From the NCBI GenBank assembly GCA_001972305.1, contig BDDD01000127.1, positions 130,242 through 194,241 of the forward strand: a DNA stretch of 64,000 nt. The letters run 5' to 3'. The translations under genes and the position numbers were made by a program. This document shows, piece by piece, positions 1 through 9,157 of this stretch (its first letter is position 1; every line of letters starts with the position of its first letter). The notes under the pieces were generated by a model. That model did not search any database. It saw nothing but the letters and a program-made list of their open reading frames with translations, and was not told the origin of the DNA. This DNA is from Cephalotus follicularis. Its lineage: Eukaryota; Streptophyta; Magnoliopsida; Oxalidales; Cephalotaceae.

Positions 1-140
1 TGTTCTTTCCCAAAACCTTAAAAAGTTTAGCTACTAAACATTGTGAAAGAAAACTAAATTGATAAAGAGAAAATTAGGGTTCTACAACCTCTACACTACT
101 CTACACTACTCTTACACACTTATTCTGCCGAAATAATGTT

Positions 141-150
141 GTTTATATAC
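141..150 (-). promoter_or_regulatory. Candidate TATA box of the Athila-1 LTR
   Basis: Reads GTATATAAAC on the minus strand, about 640 bases into the LTR in element orientation. The equivalent place in Athila-2 (54064-54075) reads AGTATAAAAACT. Position and composition suit the core promoter of the LTR; transcription itself is inferred. Confidence 0.5.
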
Positions 151-234
151 TACCAAGTTGATCAAAAATGGAATAAAGGCAATCCTAGTTACAAAATATG
201 GTAAAAATCTGAACTTTCTATTTCTGCTGCAGAG

Positions 235-583
235 GAAGACGTCGACTTCTTTTGAAAGGTGTCGACTTCTTTATGTAAAAATCGCGACTTTGCTGAGATG
301 CGAGTGAAAGGCGTCGACTTCTTCTATGAAAGATGTCGACTTCTTTTGCTCCAAAAGTTACAGGCCAATTTTGTTCAAAGACATCGATGTGTTGTGTGAA
401 AGACGTCGATCTTCATTAAAGGCGTCGACTTCTTTGTAAAAAGACGTCGACTTCTTTTTCATAGCTCTTTGAAGATTGTTGCATTTTCCAGAAAAGACGT
501 CGACTTCTTCCTAAATACGTCGACGTGATTGTTGAAAACCCAGAAAAGACATCGACTTCTTCATAAAGGCATCGACGCTTTCG
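235..583. repeat. GTCGAC motif array in the Athila-1 LTR
   Basis: About nine copies of a short motif close to AAAGACGTCGACTTCTTT, some decayed (for example ATCGAC). In element orientation the array is 200-550 bases from the LTR start, between the start and the candidate TATA box. The same type of array occurs in the Del LTRs of this window. Confidence 0.8.
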
Positions 584-784
584 CCCTGTTTTCTGCAGAA
601 TTTGGCATTTCCTCAATCTTTACACTTTAAACTCCAATTTTGCACACTTTTGGGTAGTATTCTTGCACGTTGGTCATTTAGCACTTGTACCTGAAAATCA
701 ATATAACACAACCAAAGTAGTCTATTCCAAGCATAAAAATATCATAAATAATGCATTAAAAACAACACATTTTTATGCTAAACA

Positions 785-800
785 AATACCCCCATACTTA
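785..800 (-). other. Polypurine tract of Athila-1
   Basis: Minus strand reads AAGTATGGGGGTATT immediately before the LTR start. This is the expected site of plus-strand DNA priming and fixes the 3' LTR boundary at 784. Confidence 0.8.
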
Positions 801-969
801 ATCTTTCCTTGTCCTCAAGCAAACAAAAAATAGAAATCTAGAAACAAGAAAACACATGCAAACATAAAAACAAAAACTAAACACACACACAAAAACATAA
901 ACAAAAATGCAATAAAATAAAGAACAAAGGGGTAGGGTTTACCGGATATGATCATGGAGGCTCATAAAG
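801..969 (-). other. Short A-rich spacer between integrase and polypurine tract
   Basis: About 170 bases, A-rich on the plus strand, no ORF. Many Athila elements carry a long env-like region here; this copy has none. Confidence 0.6.
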
Positions 970-1899
970 AGGCTCATGCAAGTCCATGGCCTCTTTCAGC
1001 GGCGCGGCCGAAAGTTCTAAAAATATCTTCAATCTTTGCCCATTTACTTTGAAAACATCTTCAGTACCTAGCTTACAAATCTCAAAAACACCATGTGAGA
1101 AAACATTTGTAACAATATATGGACCATCCCAACGAGATCTTCATTTTCCAGGAAACAAATGTAAACGTGAATTATATAAAAGAACCTTGTCTCCCACTTC
1201 AAAACTTTTTCGCAGAATCCGCGCATCATGAAAAGCCCTTGTCTTTTCTTTGGAAATATTCGCATTGTCATACGCGTCATTTCAAATTTCTTCTAGCTCG
1301 GATAATTGAAGTGCACGATGACTACTCGCGATGGAACGATCAAAATTTAAACGCTTAATGGCCCAATAGGCTCGATGTTCTCACTCCACCGGAAGATGAC
1401 AAGCTTTACCGTACACATGACGGTAAGGAGATTGACCAAGGTCAGTCTTCAAAGCAGTTCGATAAGCCCATAAAGCATCCACAAGTCGCGTGGACCAATC
1501 CTTTCTATTGGGGTTCACTGTTTTCTCGAGAATTTGCTTGATTTGACGATTGGATACCTCAACTTGCCCACTTGTTTGGGGATGATATGGTGTGGCGAGC
1601 TTGTGAGTGATCCCATATCTTTTCATCAGTGCTTCAAAAGAATGATTACAAAAATGAGTACCTCTATCACTGATAATGGCACGTGGGGTGCAAAAATGAG
1701 AAAAAAAATGTCCCTTGAGAAATTTAACAACGACGGAGTTGCCATTGGTTCGACAAGGAATCGGCTCAATCCACTTTGAAACATAATCAACAGCTAAAAG
1801 GATATATAAATTCACAAAAAGATCTCGATCGTCAAAATCGGTGTCAAAGGCATCATATTTCGTTTCGTCACACGGCCTAAAGCTTGACACGAAGCACAA
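970..1899 (-). pseudogene. pol: Athila-1 integrase core and C-terminal part, broken
   Basis: Integrase inserts the cDNA into host DNA. The 172-residue frame at 1381-1899 contains the second catalytic aspartate (SDRGTHF) and the catalytic glutamate segment ([11 protein letters not shown]), followed by the KACHLP block typical of Athila and Tat integrases. Compared with Athila-2, about 43 bases are missing near 1812-1830, removing the segment with the first catalytic aspartate (GIDFMGPF) and shifting frame. Downstream, 970-1380 still matches the C-terminal integrase region ([16 protein letters not shown]) but in broken frames. Inactive. Confidence 0.88.
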
Positions 1900-2588
1900 G
1901 CCTTACAGTACTGAAATGCATCTTTAAAAATCGTCGGCCAATAAAAACCACATTGTAAGACCTTAGCCGCTGTCTTGGTCGGGCCGAAATGTCCACCACA
2001 TGCTTGATCATGACAAAAAGATAAAATTGAGCGATGCTCATGATCAGGAACACATCGTCGCAAAATCAAATCCGGACATGCTTTAAAAAGATAAGGATCA
2101 TCCCAATAATAATGTTTAACTTGCGACAGAAACCTATACCTTACTTGAGCGGACCAATCCGAGGGTACACTTACCGTAACAAGATAATTCACTATGTCCG
2201 CATACCATGGTTCCCTCTCAATGCGCAGAAGGTGCTCATCAGGAAAACTTTCATTAATCAGACCATGGACTGTGGGTGGATTGGGAAGTCGGGAGAGATG
2301 GTCGGCTACCAAATTCTCAGTTCCTTTCTTGTCTCGAATTTCAAAGTCAAACTCTTGAAGAAGTAGAACCCATCGGATAAGACGTGCTTTTGCATCCTTT
2401 TTACTCATGAGATGCCGAATCACAGCATGATCAGTATACACGATGACATGTGATCCTAAAAGATATGAACGAAATTTCTCAAGAGCAAAGACCACAGCTA
2501 AGAATTCCTTCTCAGTCGTCGTGTAATTCAATTGCGCATCAGAAAGGGTCCTACTAGCATAATAAATGACATGAGGCAGTTTATTCAT
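1812..2588 (-). pseudogene. pol: Athila-1 RNase H and integrase zinc-binding part
   Basis: A 258-residue open stretch. Residues about 1-105 are the RNase H domain, with [30 protein letters not shown] and the end block VADHLSRLP. Residues about 175-245 hold the integrase HHCC zinc-binding region ([10 protein letters not shown] followed by CKACASCQ). It is cut from RT by a stop at 2592-2594 where Athila-2 has glycine (GGA to TGA) and ends at the integrase deletion. Order RT, RNase H, integrase is that of Ty3/gypsy. Confidence 0.9.
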
Positions 2589-2594
2589 CCTTTG

Positions 2595-3659
2595 TCAGAG
2601 AACAGCTCCAATGGCACTGTCGGAAGCATCGCACATGATCTCAAAAGGCTCAGTCCAAATGGGTGCCGGAATGATAGGAGCGGAAGTGAGCTCCTTCTTT
2701 AAGCAGTCAAATGCTACAAGGCACTCATCAGAGAAGACAAAATCTTGATCCTTCGCAAGGAGCGAAGTCAAGGGACATGCGACCTTGCTAAAATCCTTGA
2801 TGAACCTTCGATAAAAACCAGCATGTCCGAGGAATGCTCGGATATCTTTCACATTACGAGGTGGAGGCAAATGCTCGATTACTTCAATTTTCGCTTTATC
2901 TACTTGAATTCCATCTTTTGACACTACATGTCCAAGAACGATCCCCTTTTTTACCATAAAATTGCACTTTTCCCAATTAAGCACTAAATTCTTCTCTCGA
3001 CTTCTTTCGAGTACTAATTTTAGGTGATGAAGGCATTGAGAAAATGAGGAACCATGAATAAAAAAGTCATCCATAAATACTTCAAGTAAATCTTCCACCA
3101 TGTCAGAGAAAATACTTATCATGCACATTTGGAAGGTAGCGGGAGAAATGCATAGGCCAAACGGCATGCGTCGGTAAGCAAATGTTCCGAAAGGTCATGT
3201 GAAAGTGGTTTTCTCTTGATCTTGCGGAGAGATGGGAATTTGATTGTATCCGGAGTACCCATCGAGAAAGCAATAATACTCATGACCAGCCGACCTATCA
3301 AGCATTTGATCGATAAACGGAAGGGGAAAATGATCCTTCCAGGTTGCCGTATTTAACTTTTGGTAGTCAATGCACACCCTCCATCCGGTTTGGATTTTCG
3401 TAGGAAGTAAATCTTCGGTGGAGGATTGCACTACCGTTACTCCGGATTTCTTTGGAACAACGTGGACTGGACTAACCCATTGACTATCCAAAATGGGATA
3501 AATGATCCCATTGTCCAGCCACTTCAAGATTTCTTTTTGGATGGCTTCTTTCATTAGGGGATTTGCTCTTCGCTGAGGTTCTCTAGAAGGTTTGGATCCT
3601 TCTATGAGATTTATGCGATGCTCGCAAATCGAAGGGCTAATTCCTTTGATGTCAGCCAT
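2595..3659 (-). pseudogene. pol: Athila-1 reverse transcriptase, interrupted by a stop
   Basis: Two open pieces of one domain. The N-terminal piece (3195-3659) has WVSPVHVVPKKSG, WRVCIDYQKLN and FLDGYSGYNQI; the C-terminal piece (2595-3167) has MPFGLC, the active-site box VFMDDF and the block [15 protein letters not shown]. The break is a TGA in place of the cysteine codon of the TFTCPFG motif near 3194-3196. Apart from this stop the domain aligns throughout with Athila-2. Confidence 0.92.
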
Positions 3660-3749
3660 CGTCCAACCAATTGCCTCTTTGTTTTCTTTGAGTAGGTCAA
3701 TAACCTCCTCTTCCTGACTGGGAGTAAGATCAGATGAAATAATAACAGG

Positions 3750-4760
3750 AAGAGTTTGGTTTTCACCAAAAAACTAGATTGTCCTCGCATGTTTTGCCCT
3801 TGACTCCAAGAGAAGTTCGGATGATTTTGCCAACCCGGATTGTAAGTGTTACTATACGGGTTGTATTGGTTCATTGCGGACACATTCTCATGAGCATATT
3901 GATTTTCAATGTAGCTTTGGCATTCTTCGATCCATGACTTGGTGAGTGGCACCAAGAACACATAGGGGTGTTTTGATCAATTTGATTTACTTGTGTTGAA
4001 CCCCTAAGCAACGACTCTATTCTCTTGAGGCGGCTATCTAACTGTGCCTCAAGCGCAACTGCTCCTTCTATAACGTACCCTTTATTTGGTAATGTTCTCT
4101 CGGAAACTTGAGCTGACTCCCATTCTCTAGTTCGCTCACCCAAATCTAAAAGGAAATTCCATGCATCGTTTTCATCAGTGTACGAGGTGAAACCATCGGG
4201 ACACATAGATTCGACCAATTGCTTGGTCTGGTAGCTATCCCTTCGTAGATGATTTGGCATAAATGCCACGTGTTTAAACCATGATGAGGACACTCTAAGA
4301 GAAGATCCTTAAAACGTTCCATACACCTAGAAAACGATTCATTTGGTTTTTGACGAAACTGAAGAATGTCGTTCCTAAGTTTATTGGTTTTATGAAGTGG
4401 AAAGAATTTCTTTAGGAACGAGACAGTGAACTGATCCCAAGTGGAGATGGAATTAGTTGGGAGACTGTAGAGCCACTTCTTAGCTCCGTCTTTAAGAGCA
4501 AAATTTATTAATCGCAACTTAATATCATCGTCAGATAGTTGCTGAAGTTTCATGAGGGCACATACCTCCTCGAACTCGCGAAGGAAAAGATTTGCATCCT
4601 CATTGGGTACACCATGAAGGTGCGGGAGCATGCTAATGAGCTGTGATTTCAACTCAAAATTGTTCCTGTTAGGTGCAGGCAACAAGATACTGGATGGTTG
4701 CGCTGTCCTAGCGGGGTAGAATTTATCGCGAAGAGTTTGAAGTGGTCGTGCGTCCGCCAT
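3750..4760 (-). pseudogene. gag: Athila-1 gag, frameshifted and fused by deletion to RT
   Basis: Gag forms the particle. The start is the ATG at 4758-4760 (protein begins MADARPLQ), the same start available in Athila-2. The capsid part (4146-4760) has NEDANLFLREFEEVCALMKL and WLYSLPTNSISTWDQF. A frameshift lies between about 4293 and 4230. A zinc-knuckle relic CSWCHSPSH follows near 3960-3990. At about 3770 gag jumps directly to sequence that in Athila-2 lies upstream of RT near 50262, so the gag tail and whole protease are missing. Short shared bases at the joint suggest illegitimate recombination. Confidence 0.9.
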
Positions 4761-5200
4761 AGGTCAAGGTTGTTTCATTCTTTCTAAGCGATGATTTGGA
4801 CCACGTACCCATCGGTCATAAACTAACTTAAATGAAATCCTAAACTAATGGTAGAAATTAACTTAGCAAAACTAGGGTTTGTTTAAAGCTTATGCAAAGA
4901 TTATGAGAATTTGTTGTTTAGAGCTTATGCAATTCCCTAATTTACACTAAGCTAACGGAAACACAAAGGTCAATGCTAGAAACCTAATTTATCTACGTTA
5001 GAAAATTGTTAAAGTTTATGCGAATGAAGTTAAATATTTGTTAAAAATTATGCTGAACCTATTTAAACTAAATTAGAGTTGTTAGAAAAAACACAAAAAC
5101 AGGAAAATAAATAAACAAAAACAAATATATAAAAATAAAAACTAAACTAAAAATAAAAATAAATAAATAAATAAAACAAAACAAAAATATAAAAAAAAGA
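4761..5200 (-). other. Athila-1 5' leader remnant
   Basis: Matches 52831-53170 of Athila-2 (TTATGCAAAGATT and CTAACGGAAACACAAAGG blocks), then turns A-rich from about 5090. No ORF. Primer site and 5' LTR are absent. The A-rich tract ends at the Del-1 junction near 5201. Confidence 0.75.
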
Positions 5201-5843
5201 AAGCTATCATTCCAGTATCGGCATGGCACCGTTTGAGGCACTGTATGGGAGGAAGTGCAGATCTCCTGTGTGTTGGGATGAGGTCGGAGAGCGACCTTTT
5301 CTCGGGACTGAGCTAGTGGAGGAAACTTCAGAAAAGATCAGGACAATCAAGAAGAAGCTGCTTGCTGCTCAGAGTCGGCAGAAGAGCTACACTGACAGTG
5401 TGAAGATAAGACCTCTGGTCTTTAACGTGGGTGATCACGTGTTCCTGAAAGTATCACCATGGAAGGGCGTGCAACGGTTCGGACGAAAGGGCAAACTAGC
5501 TCCTCGCTACATTGGTCCTTTCGAGATTCTGGAGAGAGTCGGGGAGGTAGCTTATCAGCTTGCCTTACCTCCTGCACTGTCAAACGTGCACGACGTCTTC
5601 CACATATCTATGCTGAGGAGATTTATCCCGGACCCGTCACATGTCCTGGATTATGATACTGTTCCTGTACAGGATGATCTATCTTGCGAGGAATTGCCTG
5701 TGAGGATCCTCGATCAGAAGACGCAGACTTTGAGGAACCGAACAATTTCTATGGTCAGGGTTCAATGGTAGTTTCATAAACCTGATGAGGCAACTTGGGA
5801 GCGTGAGGAGGACATCCGAGAACGCCACTCGCATTTGTTCTAG
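5201..5843 (+). pseudogene. pol: Del-1 integrase C-terminus with chromodomain-like tail
   Basis: Begins inside integrase (SYHSSIGMAPFEALYGRKC), continues through the GPY/F region (NVGDHVFLKVSP, RYIGPFEILERVGEVAYQLALP, VFHISMLRRF) and into a chromovirus-style tail (PVRILDQKTQTLRNR, then ATWEREEDIRERHSHLF). The tail is interrupted by TAG at 5769-5771 right after VRVQW; the original end is probably TAG at 5841-5843. Chromodomains of this group are thought to steer insertion toward heterochromatin. Del-3 has the same stop at the same place. Confidence 0.9.
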
Positions 5844-5872
5844 TGTTGTATTAATTTCGAGGACGAAATTTC

Positions 5873-5888
5873 TTAAATGAGGGGTGGA
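5873..5888 (+). other. Polypurine tract of Del-1
   Basis: TTAAATGAGGGGTGGA directly before TGTAACGCCC. The upstream block GAGGACGAAATTTC is a common neighbour of the tract in Del/Tekay elements and recurs at Del-2 and Del-3. Confidence 0.85.
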
Positions 5889-6063
5889 TGTAACGCCCGG
5901 TAATTTCCTGAATGTAATATTTCCATTTATGATGTAATCATTAAACTTGATTTAATGAGAATGTTGAGTTTTTGAACTCAAAGGATGCTTGCAAACCCTA
6001 TTTATGGTCTTGGAAATGGAATGTGTGTATCAAAGCTTGAAACGACACTGTTCTAGGATAAAG

Positions 6064-6218
6064 AAATCGATGCCTTTGGAAAGACGTCGACGCCTTTGGG
6101 AACCAAGGTACACGTGAATCCCTGGGCATGCACGTCGACAATGGTAGAAGGCATCGACACCTTCTTACCCAAAAGGAGAAAAGACATCGACGTCTAAGGA
6201 AAGACGTCGACGCCTTTT
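6064..6218. repeat. GTCGAC array, cluster 1 of the Del-1 LTR
   Basis: About four motif copies, including AAAGACGTCGACGCCTTT near 6200, placed 175-330 bases from the LTR start and about 330 bases upstream of the candidate TATA box. Confidence 0.8.
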
Positions 6219-6546
6219 TTAAAGAACATCTGTCGTGCTTTTTCGCTGGCAGAGTAACATGCAAAGGGGATCTTGGGGGATTTTTAAAAAACCTTTTCAA
6301 GTACCTTGTGACATGTTAAGCATGTCGGTGTGTAACCAGGAATGCTCAGAACATGCCCTCACATGGAACAGACAAAGGAATCCTCACATGCAACCTGCAA
6401 AAGAAAGAATGGTTAAAGAATACAAAGGAATGATGCAGAAACCTGGAAAGTGGGAGAGAACACGAGGGGGGCTGTTAAATGCCAGAACAAGGATGTTGGG
6501 GGGGATCTCTCTGCATAAGAATAGCCCTCCCCACTTATCTCTCTCC

Positions 6547-6554
6547 TTTTATAA
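6547..6554 (+). promoter_or_regulatory. Candidate TATA box of the Del-1 LTR
   Basis: TTTTATAA in the setting CTCTCCTTTTATAACACC, followed by a purine-rich stretch as in plant leaders. It divides cluster 1 (upstream) from cluster 2 (downstream, probably transcribed). Confidence 0.5.
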
Positions 6555-6967
6555 CACCAGAAGAAAGAGAGAAAAACGTTTCCACCATTGTTGAGCAAGG
6601 AAGCTTGGAGCTTGCACACCAACTACTAGAACGAAGCAGGGAGCTTGCAAGCCGTACCTGGGGACTCAACTGACTTCATGGAATACTAAAAGGGGTGGAC
6701 TTCCGGCTTCTAACTTGAGGCCAGAGGTAGGGGAAAGCCAAACTGTAATTTCGAGTTTGATATTTATGCATGGCTTATGGTTGTGGATGTATGAATTGCA
6801 TAAATCTTGTACTGGTTTTGTTACTGGATTGATGCCATGATATGCTAGATATGTTTTGAGTATCTGCATGTTAGTTCCTTGCCTCGATTACCTGTTATTA
6901 TGCATGATTATGGGTTGTTAAGGCCACTGTTTGTTAAGTCGTGAGGTAGGAGACGACTATTGTTGGA

Positions 6968-7302
6968 AAAGACATCGACGCCTTTTTATATAACATCGAC
7001 GTCTTTTTAGTTTTGCCTTGTTACTGATTGAAAGGGATCGACGTCTATGGAAAGACATCGACGCCCTAGGCTACCTATCTGGATTTTGACGTGAAAGACG
7101 TCGACGCCTAAGGTTCCTACCTTAACGCATCGACGCCATCAACAACACGCTGTCGTTTTAAGGTTCTAGACCTTGAGCGTTGACGCGTGAGAAATGGACA
7201 TCGCCGTCTTCTGTGGAAGTACACGCTGACACTGAGACTTGGACATCGACGCCTGACGTGAAAGACATCGACGCCTTTGGGAAAGACGTCGACATCTTTG
7301 TT
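6968..7302. repeat. GTCGAC array, cluster 2 of the Del-1 LTR
   Basis: About ten motif copies (GACATCGACGCC, GACGTCGACGCC and decayed forms) at 1080-1415 bases from the LTR start. The same offset is seen in the LTRs of Del-2, Del-3, the solo Del LTR and Gypsy-5. Confidence 0.8.
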
Positions 7303-8589
7303 ACTGTTTGAGGTTCTCTTCATCTAATGATACGAAACGATCCTGATTCCTGTTAGGGTGCATTTGAGCATATGTATGCATTGCATATGCACTGTTTACT
7401 GCTTGATTGTGTACTGTTTGTGTATTGTTTATGATTTCTAATGTGTTAATACTTTAGAAATGCATATATGAGCTCGGAATAAGATATTTTGAGTACGAAA
7501 ATATGTATTGAATGAATAACGTATTTTCGACCGAATGGATAAACAATTTACACTACTGAAATTGTCACTGATATTTTCTACTGAAAATACCTATTTTCAA
7601 ATGTTTTTAATTTTGGAAACATTTTGGAAAACAACTGCCCGTTGTCGATCAAATCGATCATTACTGTTTACTGTACTGTTACTGTTTAAATTCACTGTTT
7701 GCTCTCTGAATTTCTTGTGATTGTGTTTGAGCTACTAGTTGCATGGCGGAGGTTGCCAGCGCCGACTAGTGGTACGGTTGTACCAAGGGGCCAGGAGCAT
7801 GGCTAGGTGACTCACTGTACTGTTGCCCTGTTCGGTTGCCCGAAGTGGGGACCGGAGAGGGAGTGTAGTGTGGGGCCAGGAGTTGGCGGCACTATACATA
7901 CTGTTGTTATGGTCCTTTGTGGACATACTGTACTGTACTGTTTATTGGTCCTTCAGGGATATTACTGTGATTGTTGATGTAGCCCTTGCCGGGTTACTAC
8001 TGTACTGTTACTGTATACGTATATTACTCATATATGTATCACCGAGATTTTACTGTACTGTTATACTTATATATATTTTCATATATGTATAAACCGGGTC
8101 TCTACTGTACTGCATCATTTTTGCATTCATATTATGGCATGCATTATGTTAATCCTGATTACTGTTATGACTTAGCTGAGTGAGGACAAAGGCTAACCCC
8201 CTACTTTAAAGATTGATGCAGTGGACTCTTGGATCGGCATGGACGATGATCAAGCTGTTATATTCTTGATCTTGTTATCTTCCTGTTTTGTTTAAACCTT
8301 GTGGATTAGGGTTTTCGGATGTACCATTGTTATGGTTCTGTTTTTGAAGGAATTTTATATTGTACTGTAAATCACGGTCCGTTTTATGGGCGATTAACCT
8401 TGACGACCTGTATTTGTGTAGCGTGCGGTACGGGACGTACGTTACATGTTGACAGCTTATGTTCTTGTTATGCTTCCGCAACTGTTGTTCTTGGAAAAGT
8501 TGTAATTTTTATGGTTTTTACATGAGCTGTATTTTATGTTAATTGCCTTTACCGCTTTAATGTTGCGTTTCTATAAACGGGGTGTGACA

Positions 8590-9144
8590 CCAGCAAAAGT
8601 GGCTTCACAATTGTTCTTTTCCATGCTAAGGGGAGCAACAAATGTGAAGGAGAAAGTCTTGGAGCTCAAGGAAACGAATTCACATTTTTGAAGGAGTAAA
8701 GACTTGAGGTATTTTCTTACTTCCCTCTTTTTTACATGCTATATGGATGTGGTGTGTGAGTTGTTCCTAGAGCTTTGCAAAGATCTAGATGATTTGTTTT
8801 TATGCAGGTTGTGTGTTCTTGCTAGGTTTATTCCGAACCCTAGCTCTCCTTTAGGGTCAGACATCGGTTGGGAATGGTTTAGGGTATGGTGTGCATTACC
8901 CCATCCATTCACCATGTTGGCCGTTTTTGGGGTTGGAAAACCCTAGGCCAACCGAACCCTCACATGCTTGGTTCGGCCATATGGTCTTTCTAATGACCAA
9001 TTAGTGATCCTAGGGCAAACTTGGGACATTTCTAGGCAATGGTTATGGGTGTTGTTTATGTCGGAATCAGTTTTTTAAAATTATACACCCTAAACCCTAG
9101 TTGCCGGAAACTATTTTCTTCCGCTGCGTTCATTGGTTCCAACA
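8590..9144 (+). repeat. Copia-1 5' LTR remnant
   Basis: Aligns base for base, with scattered changes, to 17213-17761 of the 3' LTR (CAGCAAAAGTGGCTTCACAA to TTCCAACA). The upstream three quarters are missing at the Del-1 boundary. An 80-residue ORF occurs in both LTR copies only because the LTR is duplicated. A CCCTAAACCCTA stretch near 9087 resembles a plant telo-box. Confidence 0.92.
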
Positions 9145-9146
9145 AC

Positions 9147-9157
9147 TGGTCTCAGAG
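9147..9157 (+). other. Primer binding site of Copia-1
   Basis: TGGTCTCAGAG lies two bases after the LTR end. It is one base from TGGTATCAGAG, the tRNA-iMet site usual in plant copia elements. Confidence 0.75.

Larger units (their letters stand above)
1..784 (-). repeat. Athila-1 3' LTR, partial
   Basis: Matches 53935-54654 of the complete Athila-2 LTR. In element orientation the LTR begins at 784 with TGTTTAGCATAAAAATG, directly after the polypurine tract. The other end lies outside the window; the Athila-2 LTR is 1395 bp, so about half is visible. Confidence 0.9.
1..5200 (-). mobile_element. Athila-1: truncated Athila-type Ty3/gypsy retrotransposon
   Basis: Minus-strand element read right to left: leader remnant, gag, reverse transcriptase, RNase H, integrase, polypurine tract, 3' LTR. 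Assignment rests on close protein similarity to Athila-2 in this window and on Athila-style RT and RNase H motifs. The 3' LTR runs off the left edge. The right (5') end lacks the primer binding site and 5' LTR: similarity to Athila-2 stops about 90 bases short of where the primer site should be, and integrase sequence of a different plus-strand element begins at about 5201. A deletion of roughly 1.6 kb removed the protease. It cannot be autonomous. Confidence 0.92.
5201..8589 (+). mobile_element. Del-1: 3' end of a Del/Tekay chromovirus
   Basis: Plus-strand Ty3/gypsy fragment with the C-terminal integrase and chromodomain-like tail, polypurine tract and a complete 2701-bp 3' LTR. All upstream parts (5' LTR, gag, most of pol) are missing at the junction with Athila-1. 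At the right end it abuts a clipped copia LTR; the most natural reading is that Del-1 inserted into the 5' LTR of Copia-1 and later lost its left half by deletion. The second target-site copy needed to prove this is gone. Confidence 0.88.
5889..8589 (+). repeat. Del-1 3' LTR, complete (2701 bp)
   Basis: Starts TGTAACGCCCGG after the polypurine tract and ends GGGGTGTGACA. It carries two GTCGAC arrays, a likely TATA box between them and a TACTGT-rich stretch near 7640-8130. Short ORFs inside it are not conserved and are not genes. The first five bases after it are CCAGC, the expected target-site copy. Confidence 0.9.

Noticed and set aside
8704..8946. 80-residue ORF (starts MRYFLTS) present again at 17322-17564, looking like a conserved gene.
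   Set aside because: It lies in both LTRs of Copia-1; the match reflects LTR duplication, not selection on protein.
9084..9100. Telomere-like CCCTAAACCCTA.
   Set aside because: Less than two perfect units inside a copia LTR; at most a telo-box promoter word.
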